The notes: generated by a model not told the origin, from the sequence alone. DNA of 64,000 nucleotides from Microbacterium barkeri (GCF_027921765.1 NZ_BSEJ01000005.1:62001-126000), one strand, 5' to 3'; counted from the stretch's first letter, positions 30,128 through 39,011 are shown. Numbers and translations are program-made.

Positions 30128-30981
30128 CGGCGCGCCTTCATCCCGGGGATCCGGACGACGTCGGTCGGCGTCGTGGGCGGGATGGCCCTGGCCTCCTCGG
30201 TCGGCTCGGGCACCGGGATCTTCGCGAGGGAGTCGATGAGCGACTCGATGGTCTGCCGCGGTGCGACGAGGTGGATCGGCAGCCCGACGGCGTCGGCGTC
30301 GCGCGCGGTGCGGGGGCCGATCGCAGCGATGATCGTCTGATCGGGGATGTCGGGGAACTGCTCGCGCACCTGCTCGGCGACCGAGCCGCTCGTCACGAGG
30401 ATGGCGTTGATGCGGCCGTTGAGCACGTCGCGGTGCGCGCGCTCCGGGGCGGGCACGCCCACCGTGCGGTACGCGACGACGCTGTGCACGTCGTGCCCCG
30501 CGGCGATGAGGGCGTCGGTGAGAACGGGCTTGGCGATCTCGCTGCGCAGGGTCAGGATGCGGCGGGGCTCAGACTCCCGGGCGAGGAGCTGCCTTGCGAG
30601 TCCGGCTGCGGAGTTGTCGGTGTCGGGCACGAGGTCCACGCCGTACCCGACGGCCTGCAGCGCGGTCGCGGTCGTCTCGCCGACCGCCGCGACCTTCGTG
30701 CTCTCGGGGATGGTCGCGCCGTAGGAGTAGAGGACGTCGACGGTCGTCGCGCTCGTCACGGTGAGCCAGTCGAACATGCCGTCGGCGAGGTCGCGCAGCG
30801 CCTGCTCGAGGGCGGCCTTGTCCTCCGTCGGGGCGAAGTTGATGAGCGGCGCGATGACCGGCGTCGCGCCGTCGGCACGCAGACGCGCCGCGACGCCATC
30901 GCCCCACGGGCCGCCGCGAGGCACGAGCACCCGCCATCCGGCGAGAGGCTTTCCGGTCATGTGTTCCACTGGCTTCGTCAT
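30124..30981 (-). CDS. hemD: Uroporphyrinogen-III synthase
   Basis: The 285-residue protein has the two-lobed HemD plan: [10 protein letters not shown] at the start, [12 protein letters not shown] and [21 protein letters not shown] in the middle, and [13 protein letters not shown] before [15 protein letters not shown]. It closes and rearranges hydroxymethylbilane into uroporphyrinogen III. The Pro-rich last ~30 residues are an extension of unknown value. Overlaps tie it to hemC and hemB. Confidence 0.92.
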   Translation of the reverse strand: MTKPVEHMTGKPLAGWRVLVPRGGPWGDGVAARLRADGATPVIAPLINFAPTEDKAALEQALRDLADGMFDWLTVTSATTVDVLYSYGATIPESTKVAAVGETTATALQAVGYGVDLVPDTDNSAAGLARQLLARESEPRRILTLRSEIAKPVLTDALIAAGHDVHSVVAYRTVGVPAPERAHRDVLNGRINAILVTSGSVAEQVREQFPDIPDQTIIAAIGPRTARDADAVGLPIHLVAPRQTIESLIDSLAKIPVPEPTEEARAIPPTTPTDVVRIPGMKARR

Positions 30982-31970
30982 GGTGTGGTCGAGGGGGAGA
31001 CGAGGTCGGACGCCCCTCGGTCGAGAAGCCGACCGGCGACAGCGGTGCCGATCTCGCTCGCTCGTCGGGGGACGACGCGCCGGGCGGAGTCCGCACCGTC
31101 GCTTCCGCCCTCAGGACGAATATACTCCTGCGCCACGGCCTCGGCGTGCTCGACGGCGATCTCCTCGCCCGGCTCGCGGCCGTACGCGACCGCCGTGACC
31201 GAGAGCTGCTCGCCCCGGAGGACGGCGTGGATCCCGAGGGGCGCATGGCACCCGGCTTCGACGCCCGCGAGGATCGCCCGTTCGACCGTCACGGCGAAGC
31301 GGGTCGCGGGGTCGTCGAGGGCGCGGATGGCCGCGAAGAGGTCCTCGTCGATGTCGCTGCGGGTCTCGACGGCGAGAGCTCCCTGCCCCGCGGCCGTCGG
31401 CCATCCGCTCAGGTCCTGCGGCTCGAGAGCGAGGTCGATGTCGGCTCCGAGGCGCGACAGGCCCGCCGCGGCCAGCACGATCGCGTCGAGCTCGCCGTCG
31501 CGCACGCGCTGCATGCGGGAGTCGACGTTGCCGCGGATGTCGTGGAGCTCGACACCCGCGTTCGCGCGCCGGACCTGCGCGATGCGGCGAGGCGAGCCCG
31601 TGCCGATCCGCGCACCGGGGGCGAGGTCGCCCAGCCGCACGCCGTCGCGCGTGAGCACGACGTCGCGCGCGTCCGCCCGCGCGGGGGTCGCCGCGATGAC
31701 GAGGCCGGGGGCGTCGGCGGTCGGGAGGTCCTTCAGGGAGTGCACGAGGAGATCGCATTCGTCGCGCAGCAGCGCCTCGCGCAGGCGCGTCGCGAAGACG
31801 CCCGTCCCGCCGAGCTGCGACAGCGACGCGCGCGATGTGTCGCCCTCCGAGACGATCGGCACGAGCTCGACGGGCCGCCCCGCCTGCTGCTCGAGAGCGC
31901 GGGCGATCTGTGACGACTGCGCCGTCGCGAGAGCGCTCCGGCGCGTGCCGAGACGGATGGGCCTGGTCAC
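30978..31970 (-). CDS. hemC: Hydroxymethylbilane synthase (porphobilinogen deaminase)
   Basis: The 330-residue enzyme carries the dipyrromethane-binding Cys241 in GVEAGCHAPLG, LVHSLKDLPT and the arginines of GTGSPRRIAQVRR. It polymerises four porphobilinogens. The start is GTG 31970, overlapping the hemQ stop (GTGA). About 25 residues near the C-terminus (EYIRPEGGSDGADSARR and after) look like a loosely conserved loop. Confidence 0.95.
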   Translation of the reverse strand: MTRPIRLGTRRSALATAQSSQIARALEQQAGRPVELVPIVSEGDTSRASLSQLGGTGVFATRLREALLRDECDLLVHSLKDLPTADAPGLVIAATPARADARDVVLTRDGVRLGDLAPGARIGTGSPRRIAQVRRANAGVELHDIRGNVDSRMQRVRDGELDAIVLAAAGLSRLGADIDLALEPQDLSGWPTAAGQGALAVETRSDIDEDLFAAIRALDDPATRFAVTVERAILAGVEAGCHAPLGIHAVLRGEQLSVTAVAYGREPGEEIAVEHAEAVAQEYIRPEGGSDGADSARRVVPRRASEIGTAVAGRLLDRGASDLVSPSTTP

Positions 31971-32644
31971 TGGAGCACCTCGGGCACGGCCGACGCGGGG
32001 ATGCGTCGACCCGTGAAGAACGGCACCTCCTCGCGCACGTGGCGACGGGCCTCGGTGTAGCGCAGCTCGCGCATCATGTCGACGAGCTCGTTGAGCTCGT
32101 CCGACTCCATCGGGAGCATCCACTCGTAGTCGCCCAGGGCGAACGACGCCATCGTGTTCGCGACGACTCCCGAGAACGCGGCGCCCTTGCGGCCGTGGTC
32201 GGCGAGCATCGTGCGGCGCTCGTCCTCGGGCAGCAGGTACCACTCGTGGCTGCGCACGAACGGGTACACCGTGAGCCAGCCCTTCGCGGGGATGCCGCGG
32301 AGGTAGCCGGGGATGTGCCGCTTGTTGAACTCCGCGTCGCGGTGGACGGCCATCGCGTTCCACGTCGGCAGGAGGTCCTTGAGCAGCTCGGTGCGGCGCA
32401 GCCGGCGCACGGCCCGCTGCAGGTCCTCGGCGACGGCGCCGTGCAGCCAGACCATGAGGTCGGCGTCGGCGCGCAGGCCGCTGACGTCGTAGAAGCCGCG
32501 GATCGTCACGCCCTCGCCCTCGAGCAGGGCGACGATGTCCTCGAGCTCGGTCGCGTCGGGCTCCGTCACGGGGCGGTCGGGGTTCCGCCGCCACACCGCC
32601 CAGAGGCTGTAGTTGTCGCCGGTCGTCTCGGGTGCTGCAGACAT
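31967..32644 (-). CDS. hemQ: Coproheme decarboxylase HemQ (chlorite dismutase family)
   Basis: The 225-residue protein has the catalytic Tyr127 in GWLTVYPFVRSHEWY, Arg131 and a likely heme-ligand His150 (MLADHGRKG). It decarboxylates coproheme III to heme b with peroxide, the last step of the coproporphyrin-dependent pathway used by actinobacteria. It is the first gene after an intrinsic terminator, so it likely has its own promoter; CATGAT (32651-32656, leftward) lies 6 nt before the ATG, although GGAGTC in between could equally be a ribosome site. Confidence 0.95.
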   Translation of the reverse strand: MSAAPETTGDNYSLWAVWRRNPDRPVTEPDATELEDIVALLEGEGVTIRGFYDVSGLRADADLMVWLHGAVAEDLQRAVRRLRRTELLKDLLPTWNAMAVHRDAEFNKRHIPGYLRGIPAKGWLTVYPFVRSHEWYLLPEDERRTMLADHGRKGAAFSGVVANTMASFALGDYEWMLPMESDELNELVDMMRELRYTEARRHVREEVPFFTGRRIPASAVPEVLQ

Positions 32645-32681
32645 GACTCCATCATGCTCCCGCGTCGCGAGAAGGCGAAAA

Positions 32682-32717
32682 CGAGGCCCTCCCCCTTGAC
32701 GGGAGCGGAGGGCCTCG
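32682..32717 (-). terminator. Intrinsic terminator after the DUF3618 gene
   Basis: Perfect 11-bp arms CGAGGCCCTCC and GGAGGGCCTCG enclose a 14-nt loop. Read leftward, the stem is followed by TTTT. It lies 7 bp after the DUF3618 stop and 38 bp before hemQ, splitting the heme region into two transcription units. Confidence 0.85.
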
Positions 32718-32724
32718 CCACCGA

Positions 32725-33012
32725 TCAGCGCGCGATGATCCGCGCGACGCCCCAGATCGCGAGCCCGACGGCCGCGGCGACGCCCGCCGCGGCGGCCGCT
32801 GCCGCCACGGGGCTGCGCTGCGCGAACGCCCGCGCCTTCACCGCGCCGCGCTGGCTGGCCTCGGCCGCTCGACGCGGCAGGTTGCCCTTGACCTCGATCG
32901 CGGCGAGCGCGGCCTTGAGCTCCGCCCGCGCGAGCTCGACCGGGTCGGAGATCCCGCTGGGCACGACCGTCTTCGCGAGCCGCTCCTCGGCGCGTGCACG
33001 GTCAGAACTCAT
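32725..33012 (-). CDS. DUF3618-like single-pass membrane protein
   Basis: The 95-residue protein has a charged helical N-terminal half (RARAEERLAKTV, ARAELKAALAAIEVKGNLP) matching the DUF3618 pattern, and one transmembrane helix near the C-terminus (VAAAAAAAGVAAAVGLAIWGV). Its start lies 11 bp inside the end of the holin-like gene. The function is unknown; such proteins often adjoin holin-like and YtxH-like genes in actinobacteria, suggesting one envelope-associated unit. Confidence 0.7.
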   Translation of the reverse strand: MSSDRARAEERLAKTVVPSGISDPVELARAELKAALAAIEVKGNLPRRAAEASQRGAVKARAFAQRSPVAAAAAAAGVAAAVGLAIWGVARIIAR

Positions 33013-33418
33013 CTGCGACCTCCTTGACGATGGCGACGTCCGTCTGCACGGCGCGGGCGGGGTTCTCGCTCTTCGCGAGGTGCTTGAACCGGAGCAGGCC
33101 GAGCAGCGCGAACACCGCAGCGAGCACGAGGCCGACGCCGAACACGATGAGGGCCGACGCCCACACCGGCAGCCACAGCGACAGGAGCGCGATGACGAAC
33201 GCGAGGAAGGCCGGGATCGCCCAGAACACGAAGAACAGCGCGACGATCATCCAGCCGGTGCCGAAGCCCGCGTCCTTCGCGGCGGCGATCGCCCACTTCT
33301 TCGCCGCGTTGACCTCGGCGACGACGAGGTTGCGGACGAGCTCCGGCAGGTCGCCGATCAGCGAGAAGAGACTGTCGTCGGCGCGGTCCCGCACCGGCGA
33401 CGGCGGAAGCTGCGCCAT
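33002..33418 (-). CDS. Phage holin-like (PF07332-type) membrane protein
   Basis: The 138-residue protein has an amphipathic start (SLFSLIGDLPELVRNLVVAEVNAAKKW) and two strong transmembrane helices (MIVALFFVFWAIPAFLAFVI and ASALIVFGVGLVLAAVFALL). This is the plan of the chromosomal actinobacterial family named after phage holins; nothing else phage-like is nearby, so lysis is unlikely. ATG 33418 overlaps the upstream stop (ATGA). Confidence 0.78.
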   Translation of the reverse strand: MAQLPPSPVRDRADDSLFSLIGDLPELVRNLVVAEVNAAKKWAIAAAKDAGFGTGWMIVALFFVFWAIPAFLAFVIALLSLWLPVWASALIVFGVGLVLAAVFALLGLLRFKHLAKSENPARAVQTDVAIVKEVADEF

Positions 33419-33747
33419 CAGCCGGCAGCCTTCCGCTGCGCCTCCTGCTTGACGTCGTCGGCGGCGTCCTCCGCCTCGCCGAGCGCCGCATCGAGACGCT
33501 GCCCCGGGGTGCCGGGCGTCGTGGCCGCCTTGACGACCTTGATCGCGCCGTTCCAGGCGGCGCGGGGGATCGCGAGCGCGCTCGACTTGGCGAGCTTCGT
33601 CGCCTTCTCGGCCTGCGCCTGGACGATGGGGAGCTCCCACACCTCCTGCGCCTTCTCCTTGATCTGCTCGTAGCGCTCGCGGCCGGCTCGCGTGCCGAGC
33701 ACGTAGCCCACTCCGAGGCCGATCACGAGTCCCAGCTTCCCCCGCAT
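33418..33747 (-). CDS. YtxH-like small membrane-anchored protein
   Basis: The 109-residue protein has a glycine-rich N-terminal membrane segment (GLVIGLGVGYVLGTRAGRERYEQI), the mark of YtxH/GvpP-like proteins, then a long charged helix. GAGGAG lies 6 nt before ATG 33747. It heads a three-gene string with the holin-like and DUF3618 genes inside the heme region. Function unknown. Confidence 0.72.
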   Translation of the reverse strand: MRGKLGLVIGLGVGYVLGTRAGRERYEQIKEKAQEVWELPIVQAQAEKATKLAKSSALAIPRAAWNGAIKVVKAATTPGTPGQRLDAALGEAEDAADDVKQEAQRKAAG

Positions 33748-33859
33748 CGGGTTCTCCTCACGTCGTTTCGGGTGCTGCCCTGGTGTCCCACAGTAACCGT
33801 GTATGCCGCTTTCGGCATCCGCCTTGCGCGAGAGCGCCCGCGGGTGTACTCGGGTCAGG
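33748..33859 (-). promoter_or_regulatory. Intergenic region with a hairpin and a likely promoter for the YtxH-holin-DUF3618 string
   Basis: A small perfect hairpin, ATGCCG-CTTT-CGGCAT, lies at 33803-33818. Read leftward, TACTGT follows it closely and fits TANNNT. The three-gene string may therefore be transcribed separately from hemE-hemG. No -35 box is convincing. Confidence 0.35.
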
Positions 33860-35353
33860 TCACGAGAAGAGCGCGCGGCGTCGCACCCGCTCCGCCTCCG
33901 CGATCGCGTCGGGCACGACCTGAGCGAGTCCCGTCCCTGCGAGCCAGGCGCCGACGGCGCCGATGCCAGGAGCGGTCTGGATGGCCGCGCGCGCCTGCGC
34001 GGTCGCCGCCTTGAGTCCGACGGTCGCGGCCGGCTGCGCCTGGAGGAAGCGCTCACGCCGGGCGCCTGCGAGCTGATGCGGTGCGAGTGCGACGCCGAGC
34101 AGGGCGCTCGCCTCCTCCAGCGCGAGGGCCGCCGCCTCGTCGTCGTCGAGGCCCGCGGTGGCCGGCTCCTCGTTCTGGGTGCCGAACGAGACCCGGACGA
34201 CGTGACGGTGCGCGCCGGCGGCCTCCGCGACCCACTGCCATTTCGCGGTCGCGTGGGTGAGGGCCTTCGCACGGTGCGATCCCGGAACGGTGAGCACGCC
34301 CGTCCCCCGCGGCTTCGCGTCGAGCTCCGGGGCGTCGAGGACGAGCGTGACGATCTCGACGACCGGGCCGGGGCGTGCCGGCTCGGCGGCGAGGCCGGTC
34401 ACGTGCGGCGCGAGGAGGCGACGTGCACCCGCCTCACCGATCGCGACGACGACCACGTCCGCCTCGAGCGGCCCGACGTCGACAGCGGGACCGCTCACGG
34501 CGTCGTCCTCGTCGCGCTCCTCGCGGGCCGCGAGGCGGATGGTCCAGGTCGCGCCCGCGCGCTCGAGCCCGTCGACGGCGGCGCGGGTCCTGACCTCGGC
34601 GCCGAGCACCTCCAGACGCTCGACGAGCGCGTCCGCGAGCCGCGCCATCCCGCCGCGCAGACCGAGCACGGCACCTCCCGGAGCGGACGTGCGCGCGCCC
34701 GCGAGGTCGGCGACGGCGCCGGTGAGCGATCCGGTGCGGGTGAGCGCCGCGTTGAGCCCCGGCGCCGCGACGTCGGGGTCGATGTCGTCGGGATGCGCCG
34801 AGTACACCCCGGTCGTGACGGGCGCGACGAGCCGATCGAGGGCCTTCTCGCCGAGCCGCGACCGCACGAGGCGCCCCAGGCTGTGCTCGTGGCCGATCGT
34901 GAGCACGGGCTTCAGCCGGTCGAGGTAGGCGCGCCAGGCGCCGCCCCAGCCGAGGATCCGTCGGACGTCCTCCGCGAAGGGGTTGGCGGGGATGCCGAGC
35001 ACGCCGCCCTTCGGCAGCGGGGCCGCCCCCACGCCGGGCACGCCGGCGACCCACGCGCCCCCAGCGCCCGTGCCCGGCGCCACGACGTCGTCCGACAGCC
35101 CGAGCTCGTCGATCAGCGCGCGGACGTGGCCGCCGCGGGTCGCGAAGCTCTCCGCTCCGAGATCGAGGACGACGCCGCCCACCTCGGCCGAGCGCAGCAC
35201 GCCGCCCGGGCGCTCGCCGGCCTCGAGCACGGTCACGCGCATGCCCACCTTGGCGCACTCCCACGCGGCGATCAGGCCCGCGACGCCGCCGCCCACGACG
35301 ACGACGTGCTTCTCATGAGCGTGGGCGTAGAGCTCGTCGAGCTGCTCCGTCAC
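33860..35353 (-). CDS. hemG: Protoporphyrinogen/coproporphyrinogen III oxidase (HemY type)
   Basis: The 497-residue FAD enzyme opens with HVVVVGGGVAGLIAAWE (Rossmann) and has VTTGVYSAHPDDID, the family mid-region motif, and a C-terminal dinucleotide segment (APGIGAVGAWLAGTGLAQVV). With HemQ present, its role should be six-electron oxidation of coproporphyrinogen III to coproporphyrin III. GTG 35353 follows GGAGGAGG. It is 19 bp behind hemE and co-transcribed with it. Confidence 0.92.
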   Translation of the reverse strand: MTEQLDELYAHAHEKHVVVVGGGVAGLIAAWECAKVGMRVTVLEAGERPGGVLRSAEVGGVVLDLGAESFATRGGHVRALIDELGLSDDVVAPGTGAGGAWVAGVPGVGAAPLPKGGVLGIPANPFAEDVRRILGWGGAWRAYLDRLKPVLTIGHEHSLGRLVRSRLGEKALDRLVAPVTTGVYSAHPDDIDPDVAAPGLNAALTRTGSLTGAVADLAGARTSAPGGAVLGLRGGMARLADALVERLEVLGAEVRTRAAVDGLERAGATWTIRLAAREERDEDDAVSGPAVDVGPLEADVVVVAIGEAGARRLLAPHVTGLAAEPARPGPVVEIVTLVLDAPELDAKPRGTGVLTVPGSHRAKALTHATAKWQWVAEAAGAHRHVVRVSFGTQNEEPATAGLDDDEAAALALEEASALLGVALAPHQLAGARRERFLQAQPAATVGLKAATAQARAAIQTAPGIGAVGAWLAGTGLAQVVPDAIAEAERVRRRALFS

Positions 35354-35372
35354 GGTGTGCCTCCTCCGACGA

Positions 35373-36407
35373 TCAGACCGAGTGGACGAGCTCGACGATG
35401 CGCGTCAGCACCGTCGGGTCGGTCTCCGGCGGGACGCCGTGGCCGAGGTTGACGATGTGCGCACGGGCAGCGCGCCCGCGTTCGAGCACGTCGCGGACGT
35501 GCGCCTCGAGCACCTCCCAGGGCGCGGCGAGCAGGGCGGGGTCGATGTTGCCCTGCAGGGTCGTCTCGCCGCCGACGGTGCGCGCGGCCTCGTCGAGCGG
35601 CACGCGCCAGTCGACGCCGACCGCGGACGCGATGCCCCCGAGGCGCATGTCGGCGAGCACGGGGCCCGTGCCGACGCCGAAGTGGATGACCGGCACGTCG
35701 AGGCCCTGAACGGCGGCCGTCGAGTGCGGGAGCACGAACGCGCGCAGATCGGATGGCGCGAGCGAGCCCGCCCACGAGTCGAACAGCTGCACGGCCGCAG
35801 CCCCCGACTCGATCTGCGCCTGGAGGAACGCGCGCGAGACCTGCGCGAGCCATCCGGCGAGCGCGTGCCACGCGCCGGGGTCGGCGTGCATCAGGGCACG
35901 GGCGCGCAGGTGCTCCTTCGACGGACCGCCCTCGACGAGATAGGCCGCGAGCGTGAAGGGCGCCCCCGCGAAGCCGATGAGCGGCGTGCGGGCGCCGTCG
36001 AGCTCCGAGACGACGGCGCGCACCGCGGCGCGCACGGGCTCGGCGGCCGCCGCGACCTCCGCGGGGTCGATGGCCGTCACGCGGTCGACGTCGGCGCGCG
36101 TGCGCACGGGGTCGGCGAAGACGGGCCCGCGCCCGGGGACGATCTCGACCTCGATGCCCGCGAGCCGGAGCGGCACGACGATGTCGCTGAAGAAGATGCC
36201 CGCGTCGACCCCGTGCCGCCGCACGGGCTGCAGCGTGATCTCCGCCGCGAGGTCGGGCGTGAGGCACGCGTCGAGCATGCGCGTGCCGACGCGGAGCTCG
36301 CGGTACTCGGGAAGCGAGCGGCCTGCCTGTCGCATGAACCAGATCGGAGCGGTATCGGGGCGCTCGCCGCGCAGGGCGCGCAGCAGCGGCGCATCGGGGG
36401 AAGGCAT
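35373..36407 (-). CDS. hemE: Uroporphyrinogen decarboxylase
   Basis: The 344-residue TIM-barrel protein has [18 protein letters not shown] near the N-terminus, the active-site [23 protein letters not shown], and a C-terminal [13 protein letters not shown]. It removes four carboxyl groups to give coproporphyrinogen III. It is the first gene of its unit, divergent from hemA across 111 bp. Confidence 0.95.
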   Translation of the reverse strand: MPSPDAPLLRALRGERPDTAPIWFMRQAGRSLPEYRELRVGTRMLDACLTPDLAAEITLQPVRRHGVDAGIFFSDIVVPLRLAGIEVEIVPGRGPVFADPVRTRADVDRVTAIDPAEVAAAAEPVRAAVRAVVSELDGARTPLIGFAGAPFTLAAYLVEGGPSKEHLRARALMHADPGAWHALAGWLAQVSRAFLQAQIESGAAAVQLFDSWAGSLAPSDLRAFVLPHSTAAVQGLDVPVIHFGVGTGPVLADMRLGGIASAVGVDWRVPLDEAARTVGGETTLQGNIDPALLAAPWEVLEAHVRDVLERGRAARAHIVNLGHGVPPETDPTVLTRIVELVHSV

Positions 36408-36453
36408 GCCCCCATCCTCCCATCCGCGCCTTCGGAGTCGCGGAAAGCGCCGG

Positions 36454-36518
36454 TTAGGCAACCCTTCCTTTTCATGAATCATTCAGAAGAGACTTTTACG
36501 CGGGGTAGAATGGCTGTC
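36454..36518 (+). promoter_or_regulatory. hemE-hemA divergent regulatory region with hemA promoter
   Basis: TAGAAT (36506-36511) lies 7 nt before GTG 36519, with TTCAGA (36482-36487) 18 bp upstream as a weak -35. This points to a leaderless hemA transcript. A perfect palindrome TGAATCATTCA (36475-36485) overlaps the -35 region. TTAGGCAACCC starts at 36454 and resembles half of a DtxR/IdeR iron box (11 of 19 positions by eye), which is too weak to assert. Confidence 0.5.
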
Positions 36519-37814
36519 GTGCTGTTCTGCCTGTCTGCGAGTCACAAGACCGCGCCGTTCGATCTCCTCGAGCGCCTGAGCACGCACACGACCGCCGTCG
36601 CCCCGCTCATCGCGGGCCACAGCGAGGACGTCAAGGGCACCGTCGTGCTCTCGACGTGCAACCGCTTCGAGGCGTACATCGACCTCGACGTGCCGTCCGG
36701 CGCCGCGCGCGAGGCCGGCCTCGCCGCCGCGCACGAGGCCATCCGCACGGCCACGGGCGTCACGCCCGAAGACCTCGAGGGCGCCTGCGAGGTGACCGCG
36801 GGCACGAAGGTCGCCGAGCACCTCTTCTCCGTCGCCTCGGGACTCGAGTCGGTCATCGTCGGCGAGGGCGAGATCGGCGGCCAGGTACGCCGCGCCCTCG
36901 ACGAGGCGCGCGAGCACGGCACCACCTCGAGCGAGCTCGAGCGCCTCTTCCAGCGCGCGACCGAGACGCAGAAGGGCGTCAAGAACGGCACCGCCCTCGG
37001 CCGAGCAGGCCGCTCGCTCGTGCGGCTGGCGCTCGACCTCGCGGGCAGCCGCATCGCCGACTGGACCACCGAGCGCACGCTGCTCGTCGGAACCGGCTCC
37101 TACGCCGCCGCGACGCTCGCCGCCCTGCGCGACCACGGCGTGACCGACATCACGGTCCACTCGCCCTCCGGCCGGGGCGCGCGCTTCGCCGCGAAGCACG
37201 GCCTGCTCAGCGTCGCGAGCGACGAGTTCGCCGCGGTGGCCGCGTCGTCCGACCTCGTCATCACCTGCACGTCGCGCGAGGAGCCGGTCATCGACGCGGC
37301 CCTCCTGCAGGGCGCCGGGTTCGACGGCGCCGCGATGATCATCGACCTCGGCATGCCGCGCAACGTCGCCCCCGACGTCGCGACCGTGCCGGGCGTCACG
37401 CTGCTCGACCTCGAGACCATCCGCCTCCACGCGCCGCTCGAGGAGCTCCAGGCGACGGAGGCCGCGCGCGCGATCGTGCAGGACGCCGCGGCGCGCTTCC
37501 ACCTCGCGAGCCGCCAGCAGAGCGCGCAGCCCGCGATCGTCGCGCTGCGCCAGCACGTGTTCGAGCTCACCCAGGCCGAGGTCGACCGTGCCCGACGTCG
37601 CGGCGACGGCGAGCAGGTCGAGCAGGCGCTGCGCCACCTCGTGGGCGTCCTGCTGCACACGCCGACCGCGCGTGCGGGTCAGCTGGCGGCCGAGGGACGC
37701 TCCGACGAGGTCTTCGACGCGCTCGAGACCCTGTTCGGCATCGACGCGCGCCCCGCTGCGGCCGCGGCCGAGGCGCCGGTCTGCCCGTTCACGGGCGACG
37801 CGCAGGCCTCCTGA
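36519..37814 (+). CDS. hemA: Glutamyl-tRNA reductase
   Basis: The 431-residue enzyme begins MLFCLSASHKTAPFDLLERL when started at GTG 36519; the catalytic Cys47 lies in LSTCNRFEAY, followed by GEGEIGGQVRRALDEA and the NADPH domain (LLVGTGSYAAATLAAL). It reduces Glu-tRNA to glutamate-1-semialdehyde, the committed heme step. I prefer GTG 36519 to ATG 36510 because the TAGAAT box overlaps that ATG and because homologues begin at this point. A Cys and Pro near the C-terminus (APVCPFTG) may be a heme-regulatory-type motif, which is speculative. Confidence 0.93.
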   Translation: MLFCLSASHKTAPFDLLERLSTHTTAVAPLIAGHSEDVKGTVVLSTCNRFEAYIDLDVPSGAAREAGLAAAHEAIRTATGVTPEDLEGACEVTAGTKVAEHLFSVASGLESVIVGEGEIGGQVRRALDEAREHGTTSSELERLFQRATETQKGVKNGTALGRAGRSLVRLALDLAGSRIADWTTERTLLVGTGSYAAATLAALRDHGVTDITVHSPSGRGARFAAKHGLLSVASDEFAAVAASSDLVITCTSREEPVIDAALLQGAGFDGAAMIIDLGMPRNVAPDVATVPGVTLLDLETIRLHAPLEELQATEAARAIVQDAAARFHLASRQQSAQPAIVALRQHVFELTQAEVDRARRRGDGEQVEQALRHLVGVLLHTPTARAGQLAAEGRSDEVFDALETLFGIDARPAAAAAEAPVCPFTGDAQAS

Positions 37815-37865
37815 CCCCTTCCGGGACTTCCGGGCCCTCCCCCGGGACTTCCTGACCCCTCCCCC

Positions 37866-37965
37866 GGGACACATTGCAGGAGATCCGCGGGCCGCACCGT
37901 CGACCATCCGCACGATCCCGCGCACGCGCTGCCGCCATCCGCTCAATTCTCCTGCGCTCTGTCCC
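37866..37965. repeat. 100-bp variant of the palindromic element, intergenic
   Basis: The left arm GGGACACATTGCAGGAGATC and the inverse right arm (TCTCCTGCGCTCTGTCCC) match the 88-bp family. The centre is 12 bp longer, lacks the inner GGGAACC palindrome and carries CCATCCG twice. It lies between hemA and the HhH-GPD gene, where it could end hemA transcription. Confidence 0.8.
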
Positions 37966-38013
37966 GCCCGGTCCGGTCCTCGCGGTCGCGGCACGGCCTG
38001 AGACCATAGGAGC

Positions 38014-38586
38014 ATGGCTCTCACGATCACGGGCGACGACGCCGCAGACACGCTTCTCAGCGAGAACCCCCTCGCGCTCCTCATCGGCATGCTTCTCGAC
38101 CAGCAGGTCGCGATGGAGACGGCGTTCGCGGGGCCCGAGAAGATCCGCGAGCGGATCGGCGCGGTCGACGCCGCGACCATCGCGTCGCATGACCCCGAGG
38201 CGCTCGTCGAGGCGTTCCGCCAGACGCCGGCCGTGCACCGCTACCCCGGCTCGATGGCCGAGCGCGTGCAGCAGCTGTGCCGCGCGATCGTCGAGGACTG
38301 GGACGGCGACGCCGCGCAGCTCTGGACCCGCGGTGACCCTTCGGGCGCCGAGGTCCTGAAGCGGCTGAAGGCCCTGCCCGGATTCGGCGACCAGAAGGCG
38401 CGCATCTTCCTCGCGCTCCTCGGCAAGCAGTGCGGCTTCGACGGCTCCGGATGGCGCGAGGCCGCGGGCGCGTACGGAGAGGAGGGCTCGTTCCGCTCGG
38501 TCGCCGACATCACGAGCCCCGAGTCGCTCGCCAAGGTGCGCGAGCACAAGCGGGCGATGAAGGCCGCCGCGAAGGCGAAGGCCTGA
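38014..38586 (+). CDS. HhH-GPD-type base excision DNA repair protein
   Basis: The 190-residue protein has a helix-hairpin-helix segment (LKALPGFGDQKARIFLALLG, about residues 121-140) in the arrangement of HhH-GPD glycosylases, and an N-terminal PLALLIGMLLDQQVAMETAF helix. It is short and has no iron-sulfur cysteine loop. It belongs to a compact actinobacterial subfamily presumed to remove damaged bases; the lesion is unknown. AGGAGC precedes ATG 38014. Confidence 0.8.
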   Translation: MALTITGDDAADTLLSENPLALLIGMLLDQQVAMETAFAGPEKIRERIGAVDAATIASHDPEALVEAFRQTPAVHRYPGSMAERVQQLCRAIVEDWDGDAAQLWTRGDPSGAEVLKRLKALPGFGDQKARIFLALLGKQCGFDGSGWREAAGAYGEEGSFRSVADITSPESLAKVREHKRAMKAAAKAKA

Positions 38587-39011
38587 TGCAGCCGACCGGC
38601 GGCGACGTCGAGGAGCTCCTCGCCGCGGTCATCCCCGCTCGCCGCCGAGACGATGCCCACACGCTCGTCGACCTCATGCGCGAGGTGTCCGGCCGCGAGC
38701 CCGTGCGCTGGGGCACGATCATCGGATTCGGATCGTGCCGCTACCGCTATGCGACGGGGACGGAGGGCGAGACCGCGCTGCTCGCGTTCGCGCCGCGGCG
38801 GGCCGCGACGACCGTCTACCTGCTCGACGGCGTCGCGGCCCACACGGAGGCGCTCGCCCAGCTCGGACCGCACACGACCGGCGCGGGCTGCCTCTATCTG
38901 AAGAGCCTGGCCGACGCCGATCTCGATGTCCTCCGGGGCATTCTCATGCGCTCACTCGCCTGGGCCGAGGCGGGCGGGAGCGAGGGGATGGCCCTGGAGG
39001 TCACGAGCTGA
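38586..39011 (+). CDS. DUF1801 domain protein
   Basis: The 141-residue protein has the DUF1801 (YdhG-like) pattern: RRRDDAHTLVDLM, PVRWGTIIGFGSCRYRY and LLAFAPRRAATTVYLLDG, then a C-terminal helical end. Its function is unknown; the fold resembles iron-chaperone/frataxin-like proteins. Translation is coupled to the repair gene by a TGATG overlap. Its last 11 bp overlap the convergent monooxygenase gene. Confidence 0.8.
   Translation: MQPTGGDVEELLAAVIPARRRDDAHTLVDLMREVSGREPVRWGTIIGFGSCRYRYATGTEGETALLAFAPRRAATTVYLLDGVAAHTEALAQLGPHTTGAGCLYLKSLADADLDVLRGILMRSLAWAEAGGSEGMALEVTS

Noticed and set aside
31067..31136. Possible decayed palindromic element inside hemC (GGGGGACGAC ... CTCCTGCGCCAC)
   Set aside because: Arms match the 88-bp family at only a few positions and the length is about 70 bp. 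It may be chance.
33002..33418. Prophage remnant suggested by a holin-like protein
   Set aside because: The protein belongs to a chromosomal actinobacterial family, and no other phage gene, integrase or attachment site is near.
37866..37965. Coding gene between hemA and the repair gene
   Set aside because: No frame has a ribosome site or family resemblance. The stretch is explained by the palindromic element.
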